From the NCBI GenBank assembly GCA_030765055.1, contig CM060952.1, positions 169,270,807 through 169,334,806 of the forward strand: DNA of 64,000 nucleotides, written 5' to 3'. Source of the stretch: Mantis religiosa. Lineage: Eukaryota; Arthropoda; Insecta; Mantodea; Mantidae. Both the position numbers and the translations under genes were made by a program. The notes beneath the pieces were generated by a model. That model worked only from the letters and a program-made list of their open reading frames with translations, was not told where the DNA came from and ran no database searches. This document shows positions 11,389 through 24,700 of the stretch, one piece after another. Numbering within the stretch: position 1 is the first letter of the stretch; every line of letters starts with the position of its first letter.

Positions 11389-12340
11389 CCCTTCTTGGGA
11401 TGGTCTGCTGCAAGAATTACCTTTTGATTTTGATGATTACACCGTACACCGGATAGTTTCATTTACATGGGCAGTGAAATTTATATTTTTGTTAGGATCT
11501 ATAGTGATAGGCACTTCATGTGTAGCAGATTTTCATTCAGCCAGCATTGGAGAAGGATGCTGCCTTGAAAACAGTACTTTTAGAGGCAGTTTTGGAGGGA
11601 TTGTTCACCAAATGGTCATTGGACAAGGTATAAAGTCATAAGAGCCTTGTCCTCCCCTTCTCATACATTTTTGCCTGAAGAGGCATGTTGTGATCAACTT
11701 GAACCCAATGCCATAAAGGTGTGGTGCTGATCAGCTATACTAGGTCGCTGGGAGTTGTGATAAAACTGCCCAATAATAGAAATAAAATTACTTCACATAA
11801 TTGTAGAAGAACACCCTATATCTATAAATATAAAAGTTTTGGAAGTGGTTTTTCATTGCCGTTTACCATTTGAGAATATGAATGAAAACATCTAAATACT
11901 ACACTAACATTAACAAAAAGTATTTTTCTCATAATATAACGGTTTTCTAAAAAGCTATAACAGTGATAATAAAATAGGTTCCAAACATTTTTCTGAAATA
12001 TCCATTCGAGTCAGAGTAGGTACTTTTCCCTAAAAATGTAATTGTTTGTCCATTCTGTGAATAACTTTTGCTTCTCATTAAGACAATCATACGATTAATA
12101 ATTGAAAACAGCTGCAATTATAATGGAAATGTCCTTATTTCTATTGATTCTGAGTAGTACTGCGATAAAAATTCCAAAAATAGTGTTCGTCAATGTAGTA
12201 ATCAGAATTTTCACCTATTCGTATCCATAAGAACGACAAGAAATGTGTTTATTTCATATCCTTAAGCAGTACCAAGCTGCTTGCATGAAATGCCCACAAC
12301 CATCGAAGAAACACCCCTCAGTGCTTCCCCTTCAAATTAC

Positions 12341-12486
12341 CAAACGTTCATCTTCATCAAAAAATAGGGACTCAAGTTCCTGTTCTTCTTCTTCTGACTC
12401 ATCTTCTTCGTCAAATCCCTCGGTTTTGCGTAGATTTGTTAGCCTTCTAACTGTAATCCTGGGTGGCTCTGTAGTCATCTTTGTGG
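12341..12486 (-). CDS. Calmodulin-like protein, first coding exon (acidic N-terminal extension)
   Basis: A strong acceptor (long T tract ending atttttag) is followed by eight bases and then ATG at 12478-12476 in a good context (ACAAAG before the ATG). The frame gives 46 residues: a basic part (MTTEPPRITVRRLTNLRK), then a very acidic part with EEDESEEEEQELE and FFDEDERL. It ends at a gtaatt donor in phase 0, so splicing to 10322 gives DERL joined to ELKQIFSIF, which lines up with the calmodulin N-terminal helix. The total protein is 187 residues against 149 for calmodulin, with the extra length at the N-terminus. The acceptor implies a non-coding exon further upstream. Phase agreement supports the model but transcripts would be needed to prove it; a chance acidic frame is the alternative. 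Confidence 0.6.
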
Positions 12487-15344
12487 CTAAAAATAAAAAA
12501 AAAAAAAACCTTAATTAAAATTGCCTTACACAACATAAGGATTATCACTTTGAAAATTACACCTGAAGGTTCGATGTGTTACTTTCATTCGGACCCATAT
12601 TACCTTTCCTTCCAGAAACGACTTAATTTAAAGATGTGCCTAAATTCACTTTGAAAGAAAATTAGTTCCTTGAAACAAATTTTTATTTGTCTAAGTGGGA
12701 ATGTGAGAATGTGGGAATGGATATTTAAGAACCACTAACATTGAGTACTGGCTAGGAATCTTAGTTGTTTCCAGAAAAATTTATAGAAGTGTTAAGTATC
12801 AATCAAAAATGCAAAATGTTTTGTTGACTTAGAGTACTTTTCAGTTTCTCTGAAGTATAAGGAAAATAAGCTCTAATTGAAATGCAACTCTCTCACATTT
12901 GGGGTTCAAATGGAGAACAATAAGCCTTGAACGAAAGAAGAGTAGCATTTTGTCACTTTTTTTTCGAAAAAAAACATTACCGATAATATGAATGGAGATG
13001 TCTAATAGCAACTTTTTATTGCGGGTATTAACAAGCAGTAAATTGTGCTCGCTTACTTGAGTTAGACTTGAGTGCCAGTAAGCTAACATCGCAGTTGGTA
13101 AAGGAAGGTTATGATTTGGGAAATATTTCTATGTCACTGTTCATAAGGCCTCCCACATTGCAAAACTGTACTTTAGAAATGCAAATAATCCTTTGAAAAC
13201 GATCGGTGAGCAGTTAGATTTTATTCGTACTTATTAATATACTCAAAACTAATTTATAACACGAAGGTTTAAGCTTGGTAAGCCTTAACTTTATTTCCCT
13301 ACTTTTAAACAAACTTTAAAGTAAAAATTGTCATGTACATCAATTGCCCTCTTCTCACTCTTACTGCCATTAATTGTGAGTTGAATCGTTATTGGCAGCA
13401 AAACCAATTGACACCTCCTTATACTTGCAGTTCTATTTTGCATCTTTATTAGTGAACTTTTTTCATGGAGTTTCTGGGAATTATAAGTAGCTAACTAGTG
13501 CTATGTACTTTAATGTAAAATAGCAATGATTCATTTTATGTTAAAATTATGCAGTTTTGCAAAGAGCAGCGAAAGCGCCATTAAGTTTAGCTCTGAGGAA
13601 AAACCCTTTTCAGTACCAGTTTAATGTTTTTTTGGGTATAATACCTTAGTATAAAATATAACATTCCCTTCTTAATTATACATTAATATCGTAGAAAGTT
13701 TTAGAATAAGCATGAAAGAACAATGTGTGGGTATGAACTAAAGTTTTACAGTTAAAAGTAGCAACTTTACCGTGGAAAATGTATTAATACAAACTGTGAT
13801 AAACCTTTACATCAGTATTAGTTTATATTATTTAATAGTCAGCTATTCTATTTTTTATTTTAAAATTTCTCGCGCTGTCCCACCATCCAGTTCTGCACCT
13901 CACTCATGACACCTATTGTGGATAGAGGTGAAAGATGCAGGGACCGGGCGGTGAGCGTTGGTTCGGAAAGGGTTGTTGCGTGGGGGTTTAGAAGGACAAT
14001 CTTTTGTCAGAATAGATTACAGAGGATGAATAGATAGTTATGTGAATGCAGAATGTTTTTCTTTTTCCGATGAAAGTTTTGCCCTACATTAATGCATTAA
14101 AGATATAGGGTTATTTTGTTATTGCTGTATATATAGTTTATTGAGGGAGAAAAGTATTGGGGTGATATACGATAAACGCTTCGTGGGCACTCTGACTGCT
14201 ACTCAGTATTGCTTTTTCCAGTATTGTTTAATATGGAAAGACCAATAATAATCAATCACATATTGAATCAAAGAAGAAGGACGCACCTTCTCAGACGCTA
14301 GGTTGTTCTGGAGATGAAGTGGCAAATCGATTCAACTGCTGCTTAACTTTAAGAGGGCTTCGTCAACAGAATCACTAATTCAGCAGAAAGGCAAACCGAG
14401 CCAACGACGGCTAATTCCAATGTTGAATTTATCTGCTGACCAATAAATTTAACGCAAACACATCTGTCTGGTGTTAAATAAATCCAATTAAGCGCTTAAC
14501 GGAAAGTAATTGGCAGGTCTTTAGTATTTTTCACTCCTAAATGAGGTATGACTAACTCCAGACATGTATATTTGAAAGCTTATTTTCCATTTCGCATTAC
14601 AGCTTTTAGAATTATTATTCGCCGATGGTTTTTAAATGGCGTTAAAAGTATAGAATTGGGCTGAAAATTTAACATTGATTTTGCTGATCACCCTGCTTAT
14701 TAACATTGATATTAGTATATGAGCCAGTGCAATCTTGCATTACAACGATGTCCAGAAGCCACTCTTTAAACTAATGTTACGAGAAATTATTCGGAGTTAT
14801 TTTCTTTCGTGTATCTTTAACTATATGAGTTGCTTCACCTATATGTGCCAAGGAGTTTAGGGTTTCTTGTGTTATTTAAGGTAAAAATGTTTTTTCCAAT
14901 ACTTATAACATATTATATCCTCTGAAAACGCCACTTTTGTTGTTAATTTCGAAGTTGCAGGTGTAGTCTGCACAAATACATATTTGCTTCAAGTCAGGCT
15001 AGTACGTATACTTAGTTAATAGGAAAGAAGTAATCAAACGAGTAATACCTAAAATAGAATCTAGCAACAGTAAAGCAACAAATACTACTCAAAAAATAAT
15101 TATTTGCAACACAACTTTACTTATCTTTAATTAAATTGTTTTAATAGTATGAGTTATAGGTTAATAAATATACCCCTGAATAAAGAGGAATTTAATACTG
15201 CTTTAATAAATGGTTTTGTTCTGATAAAGACTTTATATATAAAATATGGAAAATTTTAAATATAAAAAATGATATTTGTACCCTTAAAAATACTTATTAT
15301 CCCTGGGTTAATAAACGTTTTCAATTTTTTTTAAAGAATTTTGT
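12487..15344. other. Gene-free stretch upstream of the calmodulin-like gene
   Basis: The upstream non-coding exon and promoter of the calmodulin-like gene may lie here but I cannot place them. Otherwise AT-rich with only short unsupported frames. Confidence 0.5.
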
Positions 15345-15960
15345 ATTACTTTGGTTCCTAAAAATAAATATAATATTAAAAATATGCTACATTTTTCTAG
15401 AAAAGAATTCCTGTTAATAAAAAATCTGGCATTTATCAATTTAATTCTTTAGGTTGCGCCCAGGTTTACATTGGAAAGACCAAACGTAATTTAGAAACCA
15501 GAACGAAAGAACATTTTCGAAATATTAGGTATAAACAGACTAATGAATCGGTCCTGGCCGATCGTTTTTGGTCATTTAACCATGAAATAAATCCAGTAGT
15601 TAAATTATTAAAACAATTAAGTGGTCCCATAGATTTAATAGTTTGGAAAAATATACTTATTTAAAAAATAGTAATCACGTAATGAATTTTGAAATACCGA
15701 CAATGGATTCTTTGTTTTCTTTGTTTAAGTTTCTTTCATTTTCAGAGATTGGTAATACATACAAAAATATTGTGACCTCTAGCGACCGTAATGTTGACAA
15801 CGAAAGTGGATGTAACCGAGGATTTAAACAGGCGTTTACGAAGCCGTTTTTAACACCATTCCTTGAAATTTACATCAGTTTCATTAAAGACAAGGAAGTT
15901 TTGTTACAAATCATTATATTTTGTGTAGTAATCAAACAAGTTTTCTTCCTTAATAGAAAA
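15345..15960 (+). pseudogene. Penelope-like retroelement fragment with GIY-YIG endonuclease domain
   Basis: The frame 15410-15664 encodes 84 residues beginning PVNKKSGIYQFNSLGCAQVY and continuing IGKTKRNLETRTKEHFRNI. SGIY and VYIGKT are the two GIY-YIG motifs, and the KxxR-TRxxEH spacing is that of the Penelope endonuclease linked to its RT. About 22 codons upstream are in another frame (KNKYNIKNMLHFSRK), and downstream the sequence resumes in a third frame (NFEIPTMDSLFSLFKFL). At least two frameshifts therefore break it. The RT domain itself is not recognisable upstream, where only AT-rich debris remains. No terminal repeats were found. Confidence 0.75.
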
Positions 15961-17160
15961 TAGCTCAGCTGCCATAACTAAGGTTGTTTGCCAGTGCATG
16001 AAGTATCTCCTTGACTTTGTAAGCAGTTATATGAACTTCGTTATTACGATTAGTATATTAAGATACCGCTTTGATGTGGACCTCTCACTTAACCTTAATT
16101 CTCATATACATCAGTTATCATGCATCAATATAGTGTCAACCTCGGCAGCGCATCGTTCTCTGCCTAACTTTATATTCAATTCATCATACGTTTACATTAC
16201 CTACTGTACAAATAAATGAAATGATGTAATGGAGAAGTAGGTAAATGTAACGATATGGAAAATTGAATGCAAGCAATTATCATTGCTGGTGTTAAATGTC
16301 AATTGGATTGATACCCGTTAATACGTTACAGGGACACACAAAATTTGTTGCTATGGATATAGGAAGGGTCATCAGTAGAATCTTGGCAACTTGGGAATAT
16401 AACTACCATACCTACCTTCTGATTTATTTGGTAAAATGTAAGTTTGAAGGGAAACGCATTTAATAATGGCCTTAAGAGGAGATGTGTGTGAATACTTGTT
16501 CTAAATCACCGCTCGCTCATAAGAAACTTTTTAAATAGTGGATTAACAAATTACACCATTTTGTTTATACTGTGCAGGCACAGAGGAAATTACCAACCCA
16601 GACGTATTACCGAAAAATAGCGAAGAGGCGCTAAATTATAATTATTGATATAGACATTTTTAATAACCTTAATATCTATGCACATCACCTTGACCTTTCG
16701 GGTAAATCTCGAAACCACAGAATCCAGACGTTTCACTGACAGCTGACACGGTGTGCGTCATCTGTACTTCGCGCTGTATTGTTTTGCCTTCGAAATTAAC
16801 TCCACGAAGTAAAGTAGATAGTAAGAGTCGAAAGATAATCAGGAAAAGGTAAGTTAGTTCGTCGAAGTTGCGAATAAATGCATAAAATTTGCGTGTGTAC
16901 TCGCATGACTTTCCCTACTCAACCTTGTTCAAACTGCTCTTAAAAACCCTACTGTTCGCTCTACTTTATGTAATCGACATAAACTTTCGTAGAAATGTCC
17001 TTATAGATACAGTATTACAACTTTAATAATTACACATGCAGAAATTCTATAATTTCCATTTACCACTAATACCTTTAAATTGATTAATACTTTTCTCATT
17101 CTTTTCTATTATATTGCTTTTATTAGATACCAACTCATATTCTCCTTCTGAAATTTCAAA
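15961..17160. other. Gene-free AT-rich stretch
   Basis: Nothing recognisable. A short less AT-rich segment near 16700-16830 shows no coding signal. Confidence 0.55.
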
Positions 17161-17164
17161 TGGA

Positions 17165-17690
17165 GTTTTATGCACAGAGGATCTACCCAAAAGTCCGAAT
17201 ACCCTCGTCTCCTTCTACCCGGGAGCGATGGAAAACTGCGGGGCTCTTTCCATAGGGATATGCCTGGTTTCCTAAAAAGCTCCCCCCCCCCATCGGCAAC
17301 AACTTCAAGACAGGATGGAAGTGGATACGCCACTTACGCGCGTCAACTCCGCAGGGAAGACTACAGAAAAACCTCGGTGGGGCCGCCTGGTGATCTAGCA
17401 CACCTTCTACTAGCTCTGCAGGCAAGTACCCGGGACTTATGAGGCAACCCCTCTACCCCCTCCGGGCGGCCGTAGCCTGGCCGGAGGTACCCGATTTCCC
17501 GTGGGTCTCGGGAACACACTGCCCCCTCGAGTCCAACCCATTTCGAACAATTCGCCGACGGGAGGGGCTCGGCAGTTCGGCCCGAGGTTCCTCTAGTAAC
17601 GTCAGAGGTACCTACCATGAATGCTAGAGGTCCACAGCGCTCTCACCACAGCAGCTGAATGGGGCGGATCCCCTCCCCTACGGGTAATTC
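17165..17690 (-). repeat. GC-rich dispersed repeat G, copy 1 (inverted relative to 20785-21305)
   Basis: A GC-rich island in AT-rich surroundings. It aligns along its full length with the reverse complement of 20785-21305, sharing gatggaaaact, a run of C about 10 long (17282-17290), cacttacgcgcgtcaac, caccttctactagctctgca, gtacccgggact and cagctgaa.ggg.cggatcc. Divergence looks like roughly one base in six. Frames through it contain stops in one copy or the other, so it is treated as non-coding. It may be part of a retrotransposon UTR. Confidence 0.8.
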
Positions 17691-20600
17691 AAATGAACTA
17701 CGATTAGTTTCAGCAAGAAACTAATATGAGAATAGGTGAATGCAACAGGCTTCAGCGATAGTCAAGTATTTTAAGAGCTGTTCGCTATGTGATAGCTTTG
17801 ACATTCCATTCTCTTTGGATGGCCAAGTCAAGGAGAAGCTTATAACGACTTTCTATTTCAGAACATTAAGTACTTAAAAATTGAAAGCAGTAATAAAGAA
17901 TATCTCGAAAATGGTTAAAACCACAAAAAATTACTTGGCTGGAGTTGGGTGCTATAACAGAATGTATATGGCAGTGGGCATGGCAGTGAGATAGGCATTG
18001 TTATAATTTAGGCAAGGTCTAAAAATAAAGCAATTGAATAGGTTTTGAACCTCAATCTAACTGCATTATGAATGAGGTACTGCTGCCATTATTGGCACAT
18101 GTTTATAGTAAAATCTATTACGACTGGTAACAGCTTATGGACCTCTCTTGGAGGGTACTAATCTGGGAATTCTATACATCCTAAAATATCCAAATGGACT
18201 TTTTAATGGACATAAGTGGTCATAAATAATTATGTTCAAAGTTCGGTTCATATGTTTCAATATATACTTTTAACGTGCTTAATTGAACTATTTTAATTGC
18301 TTCTTGTGATATGATTTTCATAACTTTAAAGTAGAATTTTAGATTGGCGTTATTATGCTAGAAATAATCTTTGCTAAGATATAAATATTTTAACCCCTTT
18401 CCTTCATATGCCTATTTCATATTTACAATATGAAGTTGAAGTTGTTGGTATCGTAAGTATTTGACAGCAATATCTGAATAGCAGGATTTAGTTTGCATGG
18501 TTTATTGTAATTGCTTAAAAATGCAACATATCGAGCATTTTCAATGCTGAAAATATCTAAAGTATTCTAGCCGAGACCAACCATTAGCACACATAAACTG
18601 ACTTGACATGTTGATCACACATAGTTCGTCAAAAAAAAAAAAAAAAAAAAAAACGATATTTGCAACAAATGGAAAATTGGAAAATATCGTATGCGGTGTG
18701 CTAAGATACACTTTACGCGAACCTTCATAAGGTGCCATTATTTAAGTTAATAGAAAAACTCTTTTTAGGTAATTTTCTCCGATATCTCAAGTAAAGGCGT
18801 GGCGTTGTGATGATGTAGGTAGTTTCTTTGGGCCGAGTTTGATGTTCCTATCATTATCATTAATCTATTTCAAAATAGATTTTGCGCTTATAAAAAAGGT
18901 TCTCTCTAAGTTCTTTATTGGGGGGGACTACTATCTTTATTTTCATAGGTTACCCGCAGCGCAAAAGGGGACCAGGCAAAGCTAAGATAGCTTCAATGTG
19001 GGCTCCCTGTGCATCTCGTCCTTACTACGATAGCGCAGTTATCCGGATCTGTTCGCCCTTCAGGTGCGCGTCATCCCTTCTTCCCAGACCTTAGAAGTAA
19101 AATAGATCCCACCCTGGCCAAGGGGAGGGGTAGCTGTGTTCCAGTTACTAGATACCCGTGTGTCTGCTTTCGGTTCTTACTGCTTGGAGGGAGAACTTGA
19201 GGAAATCTCACGATTTTGTTCCAAAAAGACACATATTCCCCATATGATAAAGGAAAAAAAATCAAATTTAGAGTAGTTGGGTTCGGAATTTCTTTTAAAT
19301 TTAGCTTTTACTAGCCTAAGCATAATAATTAATAACAGAAGCAAACAATTTTCATATAATGTAATGGGCCTGTCGCTTGCACGCAGCTAGGTTCCTTCGT
19401 ATAGTTTATCATCAAAGGATGGCTGAATCTCATTGCTTTGTGAAGTTTACTTCTCTACAGGTAACCGGCCGACTAATTGCACTGGGAACCAAACGATAGC
19501 AACGATCTTTTTCAAATGCTCCCTCTATGTGTAGTTAACTACTTAAGATGAAAGAAAAACAATTGTGGTTATGTCACTTGTGATAATATATGTGCATTTT
19601 AACTCACACTGTCATAGTAACATAGAGTACTGGATCATTTGCTAAACTAATGTTTTCCAATACAGTTATTTGCTTATCAAAATACTGAACTTAGTGCCAA
19701 AAACTTGGTGAAACTAAGATGTGCCCATTTTTATTACATGCATTCAGCACAAATATTGTTTTCACTGAGTTTTGAAGGATATTGTTACATTTCAGCATAA
19801 AATTTTTCGAATATTACTTTTTATATAATTATATAATGAAAGCACTTTAAGAGTAAAAGATGTTGTATTACTTACATGCAGATGATCTGGAAAATTTCTT
19901 GGATCTTGTTACTCCTCGATACCAAAGGAGAGAAATAAAATAAATAAAAACAAATGCCTTCTATTTACAGATCTTATTTATGCATATACAATAGTTGTGC
20001 CAAAATTACAAAATCCAAAAATTCTCTATGTAATATCGGTTGAGAACAAATTAATTGTTGATTATTAGGCCCATTTTTGCAATGGCACAAGTCTTCTTTC
20101 TGAATAAATAAGCCAATTACCATCAACCTAGGAGATTAGAGTTTGAACCATAGGTTAGGTAATTTTTTTTGGATACGTTTCTCTCCATAGAGACTGGAAA
20201 CTGTGGATGTTGTTGAATGAGTATTTATTTGAATGTGTGAAGATATTACTCTAATATTTACTTAAACGTAAACAGGTTACAAACTTAGTTTTAACAATAA
20301 ACGCCACTTGCAATTAAAAAAAAATATATAATAATGTATATTACGAAGATTATATTCCAGATTATTTTTATTTTTAATAATAACAATAATATTACTATTA
20401 ATTATATCATGAGCTCAACCGTTACCATTTACATGTATATTAAAACTGAAACCAAAGCATTTACTTTGTTTTCTAATGTTGATGAATAAGCTACTTTAGC
20501 GTGATAAAGGACCAACTTGAAGTTAAAAGTCCCTTTTTTATATTTTCGGAGAGAAAGGGACGCACTGCATTGAATTTTATGAAACTTGGTGTAGTATAAA

Positions 20601-20784
20601 TTACCTACCCTATGTTTCACTATGGGAATAGACTACATTACAGTTTAGTTACTTTTATAAACGTTGCAAACTTCTAGCTTGGAGTGAAATATACAAATGG
20701 AAATTATTTCGTAATATTCAGCTTGTTTTACAAATGCTTAATAAAGGAAGCGTCTAACTCTAATATTCGTGGAGTATTTTCGCT
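17691..20784. other. Spacer between inverted copies of repeat G; no gene seen
   Basis: Mostly AT-rich. A GC-richer segment at about 18925-19200 (ggttacccgcagcgcaaaag through gggagaacttgag) looks like another old insertion but has no second copy in this window. A (A)22 tract lies at 18631-18652. Confidence 0.5.
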
Positions 20785-21305
20785 TACCACGGGAAGCGCT
20801 GTTGTACTGTTTATGGGATCCGTCCCCTTCAGCTGCTTTAGTGCGAGCGCTGCGGACCCATAGCACTCGTGGTACCTCTGACGTTACTGGAGGAACCTCG
20901 AGCCGAACATTCGAGCCCCTCCCTGAATGGTAGTTGTTCGGATTGGGTTGGACTCTAGGGGGCAGTGTGTTCCCGTAACCCGCGGGAAATCGAGTACCTC
21001 CGACCAGGCTTCGGCCGCCCGGAGGGGGCAGAGGGTTGTCTAAAAAGTCCCGGGTACTAGCCTGCAGAGCTAGTAGAAGGTGTGCTGGATCAGCAGGCGG
21101 CCGCACCTAGTTTATTCGGTAGTCTTCCTTGCGTGGTTGACGCGCGTAAGTGACGTATCCATTTCCACCCGTCTTGACGTTGTTGTCGATGAGGGGGGGG
21201 GGGGCTTTTTAGACTCCAGGTATTGCCCCAAGAAAAGACCCCCGGAGTTTTCCATCGTTCCTGGGTAACAGAGGCCGGGGTGTTCGGACTATCGGGTAGA
21301 CCTCA
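20785..21305 (+). repeat. GC-rich dispersed repeat G, copy 2
   Basis: Reverse-complement partner of 17165-17690 (see that entry), with a run of 12 G at about 21193-21204 at the position of the poly-C in the other copy. The pair faces each other across about 3.1 kb. Confidence 0.8.
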
Positions 21306-21713
21306 CTGAACTTTGAACTTATACGAAAGGAACTTGCTTGGTTTGTGTACTATAACACGCAAAACTCCTACTTCACTTCATTAAAGTCCGAATTTTTAGC
21401 TATTTTTGCAACATCTCATGACATGTGTGTTGCATAATAGTGATAAAGCAATACAGTGGTGAGAAAGTGAAGGAGAGAATAAGAAGCTGGAAGAGAGAAA
21501 AGGGGGAAGAGATTTTTGTTATTAATGTAATGTGAGCTGAGCTCATCTATTAGTTCATAATAAGTACAATAAAACGAAACTGAATATGTTTTCTGCTAAT
21601 TTACGGTATTAAATATGTGTAATGGGTTATTTTGAGACAAACACTGTATTGTTTGGTATGGACAATTAATTGTATATTGTCTTTAGGTGTGGACAAGTGT
21701 GTATGTAAAGTAT

Positions 21714-21717
<4 letters not shown>

Positions 21718-21776
<59 letters not shown>

Positions 21777-21780
21777 ATAT
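21718..21780. repeat. (TA)n and (TG)n compound microsatellite
   Basis: About 49 bases of TA followed by a short TG run and more TA. Confidence 0.95.
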
Positions 21781-24700
21781 GTATTTACCTATTCAGAGTG
21801 GTATAGCCAATTGACATGGAAGTTAGTCTATATAATAGTTTTTTAATAGAAGCTAATGTGGTATCTCAGTTGCTAAGCCAAAAGTGTGTTTGTAATAGAA
21901 ATTACATCAGTAAATCATAATATATGGATTATTGATATTGGCGAAATGTATTGATTTTACTTTCTTTTTCCCTGAAATGTTTTGCTATTTGGAAAATTGA
22001 GACCATGAATATGCATAGAATTATGTGAAGATTTTCATGCAGTAAACTAGCTGCTGTTTGTGCACCACATTTCTGAGATTTTTACTGTCGTTTTATGTTT
22101 ATTATGGGAAACACTATTGTTACCAAAGCACAAGATAAAAAAGAATACCTGTTTGTGCAGTAATAAATCATTTGTTTTTTTCCCTCTTAACATGTCACCT
22201 TAAGCACATACGTCCACGCCGGTGGTTTTAAATGTGTTACGGCTGTTTATATTCATATTTTATTCAGATTGCTGATCTATGTGTGTAATCATTTGAATTG
22301 TTCACTGAATCATGCATATTCATCTCCATCCACTTCCAGATTGACTCTAGGGAGCTTAGGGAATTATCCAAGTGAAAGAAACATTTTTTCGCTGCAGATA
22401 GTAATCGAACCACATAGTTAATAATGTTAACCAATATCACAAGTGATAAGGCTTCATTGTAGACTAGCATCTAATTAAAAAGCCGAATTTTGTCACCTTT
22501 CAAAAGTTCAAAAGGTTTCAAAAAACAGTGAGAGAAGGGAATAACTCAGAAGGGATTTTGAAATAAGTACACATGTTCAAATGTATAAATCGGTTGATTA
22601 AAATCCGATGCCAAAATTGATATAATTAGTAGTGGATATGTTAAAATAACTGAAAACTCATTTTTGTTTGAGGTATGTACCTTCTATTGCGCAATGTATG
22701 TTTTTTTTCCTCAATTTCGTTATCTATTTCCCTGTTATCTTCGGGCACTTCACTGTGACATTTATTTACTAAGATTTAAGCGTTTAAAGTCAGTGAGTGA
22801 TATTGAATCTTCATATATAGGTGAAATGAATAGCTAACAATGATATACATCAGCGTTGTGGTCGAAGTATATTGTAGTCGATAAATAAAGAAGCATTTAT
22901 TTTGGACCGGGATTACCTATTTCTATTTTCGTTTTCGGTTTTCCCTCTTCATCAGCTACACATTCTTTTTTCAGCAGATATTTATTATAAGCAGGCTATA
23001 ATCTGTAACAGGCAGGTCTCCACAGAAGATTCAAGTCGCTTCTCCGTTTCCAGAAATAGCCTTCTGGGGAAGATCTAGGTGACACACAGGAAATTCTCTT
23101 ACTCAGTCTGACATCTCTAAGCGCGGCCGGTGTGCGCAAAATGCTTTGTGCAACGCTCCGAGATTCCTGCACATGTCATCTTCCTATATAAAGCAAAGTG
23201 GTGGATATCTCTGTTTTCCTGTACACCAGGGTGAACCCAGAAACAATCTACATGCAATCGCTAAATTACCGGACATTATAATTTTCTATACAATTATATA
23301 AACATTGCTTAAGGAAATCCTCTTTTTGTTTATAGAGTGTGCTTCTCAACTTTGTTATATTGTTACATTTCAATTATCCTTTGAAGCCCAACTCTCCTTA
23401 GCAGATGCGACGAATCATAGCTGAACTGGCGTTTACCTCCGAATTGCACAGTGAATGAAACAAATCGCAACTGATGCCTAACTAAGTATAGTGGGCCATC
23501 TTTTCACAAATTATCCGCGTATTTTCTTTCAAAACATTGGCAACCAAGGATGATATGCGTCTTCAGTAGTAAAGTCACCTACACGAAAACATTTATATCA
23601 GTGGGAAATGGGTCAAAGCTCTATGCGGAATGATTGCTCACTTCTTTATGATACTCGTACATTTCCCTTAGCATAGATTCATTTTAAATTGCAATTTGTG
23701 TGGAAAATTCTTAATGTTACCTGACTGATTTTCACTATCATTTAAATAGGGTGTAGGCAAGTAGTTTTCGAGCACTTAAGTAAACCCTGCACAGGTTTGC
23801 TCGGTATCACTGTGCCACTCACCTATTACGTGGTATCATTATATAAAAATGAGAGGATGAGTATACACAGGGTACGTATGTACCATATCTACCAATGTAT
23901 TTACCATGCGAAAGTGCACTATACATAGGACTCATAGGTAAGCTTACAAATTTTGAAATAATCTTTCATTTTCTTGATATTCCATTGTTTAAAAGTTTAC
24001 AGCTTTAAGACAAAATAATATACTTATTCTGGGTTTAAGGGGTTTGAACAATATGCCAGCATTGATTTAAACATTAAAATGCGGGGAAATAAGTCCATAT
24101 AACCGCCACCGCTAACAGCTACAACTTTGTAACAACAATTTAGACTTTCGTTGCCACATAATACATTTAAAACTTGTTCTTGGCTAGAAAATACACCCTG
24201 AAAAGCAAACCTCTGAAGAGAACGCACACCGAAATCACATGGACTCAACATGTCGACCAGGTTTGTATATGATGATAATGTCGAAATAAAATCAAATCAA
24301 AAGAAAGCGCAACACTCGCACAACTTAAAATGAGTTCCTCGCTGGCAATAGCTTGATACAGCTATCGGCTCAGATCACAAAAGTCATCTTCTTTAAATCA
24401 ACTACAAAACGTGACACAACTAACACCAGGCAGTAACAAAACGCAGAGGAAAACAATGCAATTCTCTCGAATAAACATTAATTAGCACATGGTCAGATTA
24501 CTATCACGTTAGATAGAGTGATCATCCTTTATACTGTAAATCTTCTTCTAATGAGCTGAGGATGGTCAGGAAGTACTGAACTCTGCAGTAGAATTCGGTC
24601 GTTTTCCTACATTTTTGTGATGCTCTACACTCATTTTATTTTTTAGAAAAACAATTACAAGCGTCTCTTATATTTTGAGGCTTATATACTCAGCAATTAC

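Larger units (their letters stand above)
10323..12340. other. Intron 1 of the calmodulin-like gene, with two repeats
   Basis: About 2.0 kb between the phase-matched donor at 12340 and acceptor at 10323. It contains the dispersed repeat at 10578-10905 and a family A SINE at 11113-11388. An exon-like segment near 10499-10545 was considered and rejected. Confidence 0.55.

Noticed and set aside
12243..12518. Serine-rich plus-strand protein
   Set aside because: It is the antisense of the acidic (Glu/Asp-rich) exon at 12341-12486.
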